DNA of 64,000 bases, taken from DAOVFN01 sp964607835. GTDB lineage: Archaea; Aenigmatarchaeota; Aenigmatarchaeia; QMZP01. A model generated the notes under the pieces. The model ran no database searches and was not told the origin of the DNA. It saw only the letters and a list, made by a program, of their open reading frames with translations. Within the stretch, counting starts at the first letter, position 1. Each line of letters opens with the position of its first letter. Where the stretch lies: the NCBI GenBank assembly GCA_964607835.1, contig CAZSLL010000002.1, positions 29,035-93,034 of the forward strand, given 5' to 3'. Position numbers and translations under genes: made by a program. Positions 45,518 to 53,398 of the stretch are shown here, piece after piece.

Positions 45518-46525
45518 ATGAGGCTGTCAGAATCCCTTCGAAGGAACGTATTGGAGGCGTCAGGCTCAGGCATAATCAACCGCTTCAAGATGACCCTGAG
45601 GAGGGACGTCCTGTGCTTCGAGTCCATTCTCGCCGGCTACATCAGGGAATGCGAACGCTCCGGCCATGCGGAAACAATGTCCGCCGTGGCGAGGGAGTGG
45701 GCATTCCTGTACGCCGGCAATTTCATGCCCAGGGCCGCCCTCAGCCTTCCCAGGACACTTCTACTCAACAGCCTTCTTCCCAAGGTGTGGAGGAACATTG
45801 GTCTTCTGGAGGCCTTCCATGCCTCCTTGGGGAACGGAAAATTAGAGATAACTGTCAGGGGTGAGGGTATAACCAGGACCATAGGGAGGAACAGCTTCTG
45901 CCAGGGCCTCTGGCAGGGGGTGCTTGAGAGCGTGCTGGGAGAGGGTCTCTTCCTCAGGAGCTCCTTCCAGGACAGGGAGCGCTCCAGGTACTCCTTCTCC
46001 AGGGAAGGGGAGCCCCCCTCTTACACGGCCAGGGGGCTTGACGAGTACAGGAGGCTCAACGACATCACCCACTCCAGGGAGGGCCTCAGGACACATGTCA
46101 GGAAGGGCTCCATATCGCTCAGGGGGAACAGGCTCTTCTACCGGGGCAGACCCATCGTCCTGGGAGAGAACACGCTTTTCCATCTCCTGGGGAGGGAGGG
46201 CATCATGCTTGAGAGTGTAAGAGAAATATCAGGGGAGCTCTTCACATCACTCCTGGGGCCAGGCTCATCCCATGATGACAGCATGCTCTTCCTCAAGGCC
46301 ATGCTCCAGACCTTTGGCTGGGGAAGCGCCTCCATAGCTATGGACGGGAAGAAGATTTCTGTGAGCATAAGGAACCCGCCCTACGGCATCCAGGCATCAG
46401 ATGACTGCTGGGACTTCCTGGCCCGAATGGTGCAGGGCTTCCTGTGCGCCAGGGTTCATGACTGTTCAATGGACAGTGCTGGCCTGTCAGGGAGGTCTCT
46501 GTCCCTGAGGTACTCATGCAGGTGA
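45518..46525 (+). CDS. Uncharacterised soluble protein of a KaiC operon
   Basis: I do not recognise this 335-residue protein. It is Arg- and Ser-rich, with no signal peptide, TM helix or nucleotide-binding motif. Two segments look alike: a helical stretch around residues 125-165 (NSFCQGLWQGVLESVLGEG) and a C-terminal stretch around 290-330 (DCWDFLARMVQGFLCARV), each followed by a short strand-rich part, as if the protein has two halves. That layout weakly recalls V4R-type sensor domains, but I cannot confirm it. It starts 16 bases after the KaiC-like gene, so it is likely cotranscribed. Its 3' end overlaps the convergent isoprenoid gene by 12 bases. Confidence 0.75.
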   Translation: MRLSESLRRNVLEASGSGIINRFKMTLRRDVLCFESILAGYIRECERSGHAETMSAVAREWAFLYAGNFMPRAALSLPRTLLLNSLLPKVWRNIGLLEAFHASLGNGKLEITVRGEGITRTIGRNSFCQGLWQGVLESVLGEGLFLRSSFQDRERSRYSFSREGEPPSYTARGLDEYRRLNDITHSREGLRTHVRKGSISLRGNRLFYRGRPIVLGENTLFHLLGREGIMLESVREISGELFTSLLGPGSSHDDSMLFLKAMLQTFGWGSASIAMDGKKISVSIRNPPYGIQASDDCWDFLARMVQGFLCARVHDCSMDSAGLSGRSLSLRYSCR

Positions 46526-47431
46526 CCTAACGAGCCCGGGCAGTTCACTCTCCAGCCTGGTTTTGGCCAGCTCCGCTGCCTGCCTGAATCCCGCTGCCAT
46601 GGATAGGAGCCTGTCCCTGGACGGAAAGGCCCTGGCAACCCGCTCAGCTTCCCTTATATGGCTTTCTATCATTCCGTATACCACTGAGAAGGGCTGCCCT
46701 GAATCCAGAAGGAACATGGGAAGGGTTACCGGGTTGTCATAGTTCCTGAGGTCGTCCCTTAGGTCTATGAGGTCATCTATCAGCTGGAGAACCACGCCCA
46801 GCCTTTCCCCTATCCTCTCTGCGTGGGCCAGGTACTCCCTCCCCCCACCCAGCAGGGCGCCCAGCCTCAGGCCGTGCTTGATAGGGCAAACTGTCTTGTG
46901 GGTGGCCCTCAGGTATTCTGTGATGTCGAACCCCATCTTCCTGAAGGCCTCCATGTTTCGGGCGTCCATGAGCTGGTACATGGCCACATTGTGCATGGTT
47001 CTGGCTATTTCGTCCATGACCATGGAGCTCTCCGGGCTGCCCGCCTCCCTGAATATCAGCTCATATGCCCTGTTCTGGAGGAGCTCTGAGGCAGAGAGGT
47101 GGGCGACCATGGAATAGTGGTCCTCCCTGAACTCGTCAGCCACGTCATCATCCACAGACACAGCCAGACCTATCAGACCGAAGCCTGTTACAGGGTTCCT
47201 GAGGGACCCGGGAAGGAGCCTCCCGGTCACTGCGTGGTGGCCGTACTCTGCTGACATGTAGGGGAACAGGAACCCTGTCCTGCTGAAGCAGCCCCGGAAG
47301 GTCCTGGAAAGAAACGGGTTCTCTCTTGAAAGGGAGGCTACCACCCCGTTGTAATGGCCCAGTATCCGGTTCAGGTCACTGCCGAAGAGCAACTTCATGA
47401 GGGCAGAAGTGGAGCGCGTGGTCAGGTCCAC
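46514..47431 (-). CDS. Class-1 isoprenoid synthase-like protein (polyprenyl synthetase fold)
   Basis: This 305-residue protein carries two Asp-rich motifs typical of trans-prenyl transferases: DDVAD in GLAVSVDDDVADEF (about residue 93) and DDLID in QLIDDLIDLRDD (about 217). Between them is KHGLRLGALLGG, similar to the family's Lys motif. The GGKRxRP motif near the N-terminus and the RRG after the first Asp motif are not visible, so it may be a divergent class-1 enzyme rather than a standard chain-elongating synthase. The start shown is GTG at 47431, overlapping the UbiA gene by 10 bases; ATG at 47398 is an alternative. It shares an operon with UbiA, suggesting a joint lipid, quinone or carrier-lipid pathway. 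Confidence 0.8.
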   Translation of the reverse strand: MDLTTRSTSALMKLLFGSDLNRILGHYNGVVASLSRENPFLSRTFRGCFSRTGFLFPYMSAEYGHHAVTGRLLPGSLRNPVTGFGLIGLAVSVDDDVADEFREDHYSMVAHLSASELLQNRAYELIFREAGSPESSMVMDEIARTMHNVAMYQLMDARNMEAFRKMGFDITEYLRATHKTVCPIKHGLRLGALLGGGREYLAHAERIGERLGVVLQLIDDLIDLRDDLRNYDNPVTLPMFLLDSGQPFSVVYGMIESHIREAERVARAFPSRDRLLSMAAGFRQAAELAKTRLESELPGLVRSPA

Positions 47432-48219
47432 AGCAGCACCGCCAGGAATACAGGAAGGGTGGAGAAGGAAAGCAGTATGCAGGCCCTGGCCATTTTCATG
47501 TCATCCCTGGCCAGGAACAGGGAGAGCAGTACCAGGAAGACCGAGAGCGAGGCCATTCCGTGGTAGGCCACGGCGGCCAGGGCGGCACCGCACCAAAGCA
47601 TGATGTGCAGAATGAGCGAGGCCCTGGCCGGCCCCAGAAGCACGGGGAGGGTCCTCAGCCCGGCTGCCCGGTCTCCTGCGAGGCCCCTGATGTCTCCCAG
47701 CAGGTTGAGGGAGAACCCCAGCAGGAAGGGAAGAGGAACCCAGGCCGCTGCTGCATGGAGGGGTTGCCCTGCTGCAAGGGCTCCTGCCAGGAAGACCAAT
47801 GACATCACCGACCCTGTATACGGGTTCTTGAGGAAGTATAGTGCCTTGAGCCTAAGGGCAGAGTAGGCCAGCCCCAGTCCGAGTGCAGCGAGGCAGCAGG
47901 CCCCTGCTGGGAGGGGAAGCATGATGGCAGAAAGCCCTGCCCCGGCACCTGCCATAACCGGCACATACCTTCCGGCTTTCCTGTACGAGAGCGGGTTCAC
48001 GCCCCCGTTGACAGAGTCCTCCTCCCTGTCAGTGAGGTGGTTGTATGAGTAAATGGAAGAGCTGGAGAGGAGCGCCCCCAGGAACAGTGGTACAAGCAGG
48101 AACCCGGGAGGGCTGAATACAAGGAACCCCGAAACCGCAATGCCTGCAGAGAAAAGCCCTGTCTCCAGCCTCATGAATCTGGAGAGCTCCGCCAGGCCTT
48201 CCTGCCATCCTACGCCCAT
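47422..48219 (-). CDS. UbiA-family membrane prenyltransferase
   Basis: This 265-residue integral membrane protein has about eight hydrophobic helices. The first Asp-rich motif is NHLTDREED (about residues 60-68), corresponding to the UbiA NDxxDxxxD site, and the second is DIRGLAGDRAAG (about 175-186). Both bind Mg-diphosphate in the family. UbiA enzymes in archaea make ether lipids (DGGGP synthase) or attach prenyl chains to aromatic or other acceptors; the acceptor here cannot be read from sequence. It is the first gene of the pair with the isoprenoid synthase-like gene. A TATA-like TTATATAAAC (48244-48253, minus strand) lies about 27 bases upstream. Confidence 0.87.
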   Translation of the reverse strand: MGVGWQEGLAELSRFMRLETGLFSAGIAVSGFLVFSPPGFLLVPLFLGALLSSSSIYSYNHLTDREEDSVNGGVNPLSYRKAGRYVPVMAGAGAGLSAIMLPLPAGACCLAALGLGLAYSALRLKALYFLKNPYTGSVMSLVFLAGALAAGQPLHAAAAWVPLPFLLGFSLNLLGDIRGLAGDRAAGLRTLPVLLGPARASLILHIMLWCGAALAAVAYHGMASLSVFLVLLSLFLARDDMKMARACILLSFSTLPVFLAVLLWT

Positions 48220-48243
48220 GTTTTATTATTAATTGGTATTCAT

Positions 48244-48292
48244 GTTTATATAATTTATAAAATTGTTTAAACATAACACCCAAAGATATAAA
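48244..48292. promoter_or_regulatory. Divergent TATA boxes for UbiA and the RecA-fold gene
   Basis: On the minus strand TTATATAAAC (48244-48253) serves the ATG at 48219. On the plus strand GATATAAA (48285-48292) lies about 26 bases before the ATG at 48315. Both suggest leaderless transcripts. Confidence 0.6.
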
Positions 48293-48314
48293 GCAAGCTA
48301 CCCAAGGATTTACC

Positions 48315-48830
48315 ATGGTCATGAAAGGCCTTACCATGGTAATTGCTGACGAGGAGAGTTACCCTGCCAGGCTCGGGCTGGTCAGGGAGCTGGAGAACCA
48401 CAGGAAGATATGCTATGTCTGCCTCAACAGCCTGGCCTGTGACGTAAAGGATGAACTCGATTCACTTGGCATTGACACGTCCAGATACCACTTCATAAAC
48501 ACCCTGAATCCACCTGGGGGCCACCATGCCACCAGGCCAGGGTTTTCTCAGGTGTCCTCGCCCTACAACACCCAGGAAATCCTTGACGAGATGAAGAGGC
48601 TTGGGGAAGAGTGCAGCGCCTTTGTCTTCGACCCCATAACCAGCATGCTTCACTTCCACGACGTGTCCTCGATGGTGCTATTCACCAATGAGGTGGCGGG
48701 CAGGAGCAGGGTTCTTTTCATTGTGCTGCACGACGGTATAGTGCCCGAGTCTGAACTGAAGAGGTTCATCGCTGACGCAGGCATGTTCGCCATGTCCATC
48801 AGGGAACTCTCCTCAGGCAGACGGGAGTGA
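48315..48830 (+). CDS. P-loop-less RecA/KaiC-fold protein (DUF835-like)
   Basis: This 171-residue protein has the beta-alpha order of a RecA core but no Walker A: the expected loop reads IADEESYPARL. A Walker-B-like strand FVFDPIT (about residues 110-116) remains, and the pattern VCLNS, then FINTLNPPGG, matches the protein at 56614-57153, so the two are paralogues. Similar degenerate KaiC relatives (DUF835/DUF7504 type) are found near archaeal sensor kinases. The ATG at 48315 fits the TATA spacing; Met4 and Met8 are alternatives. It precedes the response-regulator gene by 43 bases, so a signalling role is likely but the mechanism is unknown. Confidence 0.78.
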   Translation: MVMKGLTMVIADEESYPARLGLVRELENHRKICYVCLNSLACDVKDELDSLGIDTSRYHFINTLNPPGGHHATRPGFSQVSSPYNTQEILDEMKRLGEECSAFVFDPITSMLHFHDVSSMVLFTNEVAGRSRVLFIVLHDGIVPESELKRFIADAGMFAMSIRELSSGRRE

Positions 48831-48873
48831 ATATTTTATTAAGGCTCGCGGATAAATATAATGCAGGTAGAGT

Positions 48874-49245
48874 ATGGCAAAGAGAATCATCATGGTGGTC
48901 GATGACGAGGAGAGCCTTCTGGAGCTCCTCAGGGGCGTCCTCGAGTCCGAGGGCTTCGACGTGGTGACCGTGGCCTCTGGGCAGGAGTGCCTCACCAAGC
49001 TAAGGACAGTCAGACCTGATCTCATCCTCATGGACATGATGATGCCAGGGATGTCCGGGCGGGAGACCACAGAGAAGATACGCGAGGACCTCAAGCTCAA
49101 GACCCTCAGAATCGCCTTCCTCACCGTGGCCAGGTTCTCTGAGTCAGGCATGAAGAGCCTCAAGGATCTGGACGTCAAGGATTACATCACCAAGCCCTTC
49201 GAGAACCAGGACCTGGTCAAGAGGGTAAAGAAGATTCTGGGCTAA
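48874..49245 (+). CDS. CheY-like single-domain response regulator
   Basis: This 123-residue protein is a complete receiver domain: acidic pair Asp10-Asp11 in VVDDEES, phospho-acceptor Asp in LILMDMMMPGMSG (about residue 54), the conserved Thr in AFLTVA, and Lys in ITKPFE (about 107). It has no DNA-binding or enzymatic output, so it must act by binding a partner. Its stop overlaps the stop of the convergent histidine kinase gene by 4 bases, and that kinase is the obvious phosphodonor. A GATAAATATA element (48851-48860) or TATTTTATTAA further up could be the TATA box. GGTAG lies 5 bases before the ATG. Confidence 0.92.
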   Translation: MAKRIIMVVDDEESLLELLRGVLESEGFDVVTVASGQECLTKLRTVRPDLILMDMMMPGMSGRETTEKIREDLKLKTLRIAFLTVARFSESGMKSLKDLDVKDYITKPFENQDLVKRVKKILG

Positions 49246-51608
49246 TCCTTTTCGAAAAGGCCTGACTGCGCAGCCATCTTCCTGGTATCCTCGCTCTCCT
49301 TCAGGGCCTGCCTGGCCTTTCTTTCCTCTTTCTTCATCCCGTCCCTGGGAGGGCCGTCTATGGGAACAGTGAACCGGAAGACAGTCCCCTTTCCGACATG
49401 GCTCTCTACCCATATCTCCCCGCCCAGGAGCTCTATGTACTCCCTGGATATGGCCAGGCCAAGTCCCGTGCCGCCTGCAGACCTGGTGTACGAGGAGTCC
49501 ACCTGGTAGAACCTGTCGAATATCTTTTCCTGTTCGCTCTTGGGTATGCCAACGCCAGTGTCGCTCACGCTGAAGTTTATGAACCTTCCCTTGCGCTTGA
49601 CTTCCAGTGACACCTTTCCCTTGTCCGTGTACTTGAAGGCGTTGTTGGTGAGGTTGAGCAGTACCTGGGTGAGCTTCTCCCTGTCAGTCCTTATGCTTGG
49701 AAGGTCTTTCTGCATTTCAGCCTCGAATATGATGGATTTCTTCCTTTGGGACACCATCCCCATCTCGTCCTTAACGGTATTGTATATCTCTTCCAAGTCC
49801 ACGCTTTCAGGGGCAATCCTGATGGTTCCGAGGTCTATCCTGGACAACTCCAGTATGTCTGTGACCAGCTTGGAGAGCCTCCCTGTCTCCTTGTCCATTA
49901 TCCTGAGATAGTTGTCTCTCTTGCTCTTTATACCAGCCACTTTCCTGTTCATGAGCAGCTGGGAGAACCCGTGTATGGCAGTGAGCGGGGTCTTGAGCTC
50001 GTGGGCTGCCACTGATATGAATTCGTCCTTCTTTTTGTCCATGACCCTTATCTTCTCCAGGCTCTTCCTGAGCCTGGCCTGGGTATCCATGAGGTCCTTG
50101 TTGGTCATGTCCACGTCCTCCATCATGTTGATGACAGCGGCCGTTGTGTCCTCAAGCTCCTTCACCTTGCTGTCAAGCTCCCTTGTCCTCTCCTTCACCT
50201 GGTCCTCGAGCCCACGCTCGTGCTCCCTGACCATTCTCTGGGATTCCCTCAGCTTCACTGTCATCCGGTTGAAGGCCTTGCACAGTTCGCCTATCTCGTC
50301 CCTGGTCCTGACCTCCACTTTCCTGAACCTGCCCTCCATTACCTGTGACACTCCCTCCTGGAGCCTTCTCAGAGGAGTGGTTATGGCGTTGGTGAAAACG
50401 ATGCCCACGAACATGGCAATTACCATCATTATACCCCCCAGGGGAAGGATTCCCTGGAACACCAGAAGGTTCGCCGAATCGCTCAGCTCGTCTACCAGCG
50501 CATCCACTACCCCGAGAATGTCAGCTGACTCCACTATGCTTGCCATTATCCATCCGGTTTTGTTCATCACACTGAAGGCCACGTAGTGTTCGCTGCCTCC
50601 CAGCTCTGCCTTCATGAAGCCGCTATCCTTCTGCTGCATCATTTCCAGAACCGGAAGGAACTCTGGCACTGCTCCGGAGAGATTGGTGCCGAACTCGCCT
50701 TCGGTGGGCTCCCTGTCCATCACATCTAGGTAGCCCTCCCTGGGAAGCACCATGGAATTCCCCTCTCTGTCTATCATTATGAAATATCCGCTGCCCATGA
50801 TGTCAGAGTCCTCCAGGTATTCGGTTATCTGGCTGAGGTCCAGGTCGAATCCCACCACGCCTATGAACCCCCTTTCCCTGGTATATACTGGTGCAGAGGC
50901 CGTAACCATGAGTCCTTTGCCAGTGGCGTCCAGGTAAACATCGGTCCACACTACCTCCCTGTGGGGGTTGCTCTCCGGCGCTGCCTTGACGTACCATGGC
51001 CTTTCAGTGACAGTGAAGTTGGGGGAAACGAAATCACCCAGCCTTATGTCAGGATAGTACCTGGTGGATTCGGTCTCTGAGCAGAAATATGCCGCGGCGA
51101 GGTCGGGCATGGAGTTCATTATCCCCGGGACTATGAAGTCGAGGTATGCCCCTGTCTCGATATCTGCAATGAGCTCATCGCTCCTTTCAGCAAAATCAGG
51201 GACGAATACCGAGCTCGTCTCCTCCCTGTCGTTCATGTACACTCCGTTCTCCCTGGTTATCATGCTCTGGTTTGCTGCCCAGTATTCGCCCGGGGCAAAG
51301 ACTGCCGGATTGTCGAATACCTGCTGGGCATGGAGCGCAAGTTCCCTGATCTCCTTGGATACCTCGCCCATTATGAACTCGCTCCTGACCACGTTCTCCT
51401 CAGTAATCTCTGTCATGTGCTCCCTGAACTTCTCGGCCAGTCCCTGGGAGCTCATGCTCATGGAGTACTCCCCTATGTCATAGACCGATTTCATCCCCAG
51501 ATATGATATGGGGATGATTATCATCATGCTAATCATTACCAGGAACAGCATGACCCTGGTCCTGATGGAAAGCGATTTTGTAAAGCCCTGCTTTTCTTTC
51601 CCTCTCAT
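49242..51608 (-). CDS. Cache-HAMP sensor histidine kinase
   Basis: This 788-residue membrane kinase has TM1 (about residues 17-40), an extracellular double-Cache sensor (about 45-375, with the RPWYVKA and GVVGFDLDL motifs typical of dCache), TM2 (about 390-415), a HAMP domain, a long coiled coil, then the HisKA motif AAHELKTPL (phospho-acceptor His) and HATPase_c with NLTNNAFKYT (N box), DTGVGIP (G1) and GTGLGLAIS (G2). All catalytic boxes are present. It is the last gene of a minus-strand operon, overlapping the upstream Cache-HAMP gene by 4 bases (ATGA), and it converges on the response regulator. Ligands of dCache domains are small molecules, but this one cannot be predicted. Confidence 0.94.
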   Translation of the reverse strand: MRGKEKQGFTKSLSIRTRVMLFLVMISMMIIIPISYLGMKSVYDIGEYSMSMSSQGLAEKFREHMTEITEENVVRSEFIMGEVSKEIRELALHAQQVFDNPAVFAPGEYWAANQSMITRENGVYMNDREETSSVFVPDFAERSDELIADIETGAYLDFIVPGIMNSMPDLAAAYFCSETESTRYYPDIRLGDFVSPNFTVTERPWYVKAAPESNPHREVVWTDVYLDATGKGLMVTASAPVYTRERGFIGVVGFDLDLSQITEYLEDSDIMGSGYFIMIDREGNSMVLPREGYLDVMDREPTEGEFGTNLSGAVPEFLPVLEMMQQKDSGFMKAELGGSEHYVAFSVMNKTGWIMASIVESADILGVVDALVDELSDSANLLVFQGILPLGGIMMVIAMFVGIVFTNAITTPLRRLQEGVSQVMEGRFRKVEVRTRDEIGELCKAFNRMTVKLRESQRMVREHERGLEDQVKERTRELDSKVKELEDTTAAVINMMEDVDMTNKDLMDTQARLRKSLEKIRVMDKKKDEFISVAAHELKTPLTAIHGFSQLLMNRKVAGIKSKRDNYLRIMDKETGRLSKLVTDILELSRIDLGTIRIAPESVDLEEIYNTVKDEMGMVSQRKKSIIFEAEMQKDLPSIRTDREKLTQVLLNLTNNAFKYTDKGKVSLEVKRKGRFINFSVSDTGVGIPKSEQEKIFDRFYQVDSSYTRSAGGTGLGLAISREYIELLGGEIWVESHVGKGTVFRFTVPIDGPPRDGMKKEERKARQALKESEDTRKMAAQSGLFEKD

Positions 51609-53398
51609 TTGCCTGCCCCCTTCTCCAGCTCCCTTATCCTCTTCTTGAGCTCAATCATCCTGAGCTCCCTGCCGGTGGACATCCTGTTCAGCTTCTCCAG
51701 CTCCTCGACCTTCTCCTCGAGCTTCCTCTTGGAACTCTCCAGCTCTTTGGTCCTTTCCCTTACCTGCTTCTCGAGCTCCCTCTCGTGCTCCCCTATCTCG
51801 CTCTTGTACCTCTTTATCTCATCAAGCATGCTGTTGAATGTCCTGGCCAGTTCGCCGGTCTCGTCCCTTGAGCGCACCCTGACCTTTATCGGCTTCCTCT
51901 CACTGACCGCCCTGCCCGTGGCGTCCCTGAGCATGAGTATGGGCCTGGTTATGCTCCTCGAAACAAGGGTGGAGGCCAGGAGAGAGATGGCAGTCAGGAA
52001 GGCAACAACAATAATGGATATGCCTGTGCTTGACCTCACGGTTGCCAGGGCCTCCCCCTCGTCTATCTCTGCGAGTATGCACCAGTCCATTTCAGGGATG
52101 TATATGTGGGTCCCCAGTACCCTGGTTCCCCTGTAGTCGGTCATGAACCCGACCTCCTGGTGCATTTCCCTTATTTCCTCCTCAGGTAGCACAGCGTGGA
52201 GGAAGCAGTTCCTTGCATTCTCTGTCCTGATTTCCTCAGAAAGCACTGCACCGTCCCCGAGGAACCTTGAAGACGACCTCATGGTGTAGTCGCTGCCGAC
52301 TATGTAGGTCTCGCCGGTCTCACCCATGCCTGTTGTGTCGCTCATTATTCTGTTTATCCTGTGGGTGTCGAACTGCAGGGCCACGGCACCCGCAAAGGAG
52401 CCCCCTTCGTGCAGGGGCATGACCGCAAACATGGCAGGCATGCCTGTGTGCCGGTGAATCTCGAAGTCTGACAGGGTCACGTTACCTGAGGCCCTGGCCT
52501 CCTTGTAGGCAAGGGCGAACTCTGAGCCGTTGAACAGACCGGTCTCGAGGTTAGTTCCCTGCTCGCCCTCGTTCTTTGCAGTCCACCACACCTTTCCGTC
52601 AGAGCCTATCAGGAAAACGTCATAGTATCCATGGATGCTGGCAAAGCTCCTCAGGCCTGTCTCAGGCCTCTCCTCCAGCTCTGCCTTTATGGAGTAGTCA
52701 TCCAGGTAGGTGGTGGCAGCGATGCTCAGTCCCACACCGTCGGCTGTCCTGCCGTCGGCGATGGCTATGTACATGTACTTCTCCCTTATGCTCCCGTCAG
52801 GCTCCTCCCAGCCGTAGAATCCCTCTGCATCCTGCCCGCCCCGGGTCCTTGACATGACCGACCAGAAGCCGGGGAGCCTCCCGGAGAGTTCATGCAGGTC
52901 CAGGTCAACTATTCCCGGGCTGGAGTGGAACCTGCACACGAGCGTCTCGTAGTCAGTCAGCGCGGTGTAGCCGGTCTCCCCCACCTGCTGCACGGCGATT
53001 TCCTGGAATGCGGGGTCTTCCTGCAGCTGCTCTATGGTCATTCCTGGGTGGCTGCTTATGTATTCCCCCACCTCCAGGGCCACCTCCTCTGCCCTTGCCC
53101 TGATTCCCTCCTGTGCAAGGGCCTTCTCTGCCGTGAGCTTGCGCTCAAGGATGCTCTGCACTGCCAGGGAGGACTCGAGGCCCTTTATGTCGTTCATCCT
53201 CTCGGTGAAATATGAATCCAGCCACAGGGCCCTCTGCTGAGCCGCCACCAGCAGGTGCTCGCTGGTCTGGTCCTTGACGATGTCCGTTGATATTATGCTG
53301 GAGAAATGGAAGCCCGCGCTGAACACTATCACAGGCAGCAGCATGGCCAGGGCTATCTTCTTCCTTATGCTCAGGGAGAGCATACCTCTGGCCTTCAT
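51605..53398 (-). CDS. Cache-HAMP membrane sensor without an output domain
   Basis: This 597-residue protein has TM1 (about residues 12-32), a large extracellular Cache-type region (about 35-435), TM2 (about 440-465), a HAMP domain (RDETGELARTFNSML motif) and a C-terminal coiled coil ending in RMSTGRELRMIELKKRIREL. There is no His kinase core, no methyl-accepting signalling domain and no cyclase. The last motif is nearly the same as at the C-terminus of the adjacent eight-PAS protein; in other proteins such NRLAVGRELRM-type helices follow PAS or HAMP domains. It probably transmits its signal through coiled-coil contact with a partner such as the next-door kinase. It overlaps both neighbours by 4 bases. 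Confidence 0.88.
   Translation of the reverse strand: MKARGMLSLSIRKKIALAMLLPVIVFSAGFHFSSIISTDIVKDQTSEHLLVAAQQRALWLDSYFTERMNDIKGLESSLAVQSILERKLTAEKALAQEGIRARAEEVALEVGEYISSHPGMTIEQLQEDPAFQEIAVQQVGETGYTALTDYETLVCRFHSSPGIVDLDLHELSGRLPGFWSVMSRTRGGQDAEGFYGWEEPDGSIREKYMYIAIADGRTADGVGLSIAATTYLDDYSIKAELEERPETGLRSFASIHGYYDVFLIGSDGKVWWTAKNEGEQGTNLETGLFNGSEFALAYKEARASGNVTLSDFEIHRHTGMPAMFAVMPLHEGGSFAGAVALQFDTHRINRIMSDTTGMGETGETYIVGSDYTMRSSSRFLGDGAVLSEEIRTENARNCFLHAVLPEEEIREMHQEVGFMTDYRGTRVLGTHIYIPEMDWCILAEIDEGEALATVRSSTGISIIVVAFLTAISLLASTLVSRSITRPILMLRDATGRAVSERKPIKVRVRSRDETGELARTFNSMLDEIKRYKSEIGEHERELEKQVRERTKELESSKRKLEEKVEELEKLNRMSTGRELRMIELKKRIRELEKGAGK

Noticed and set aside
51605..53398. Methyl-accepting chemotaxis protein
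   Set aside because: It has Cache and HAMP domains but ends in a short coiled coil; the long signalling hairpin with its conserved tip is absent.
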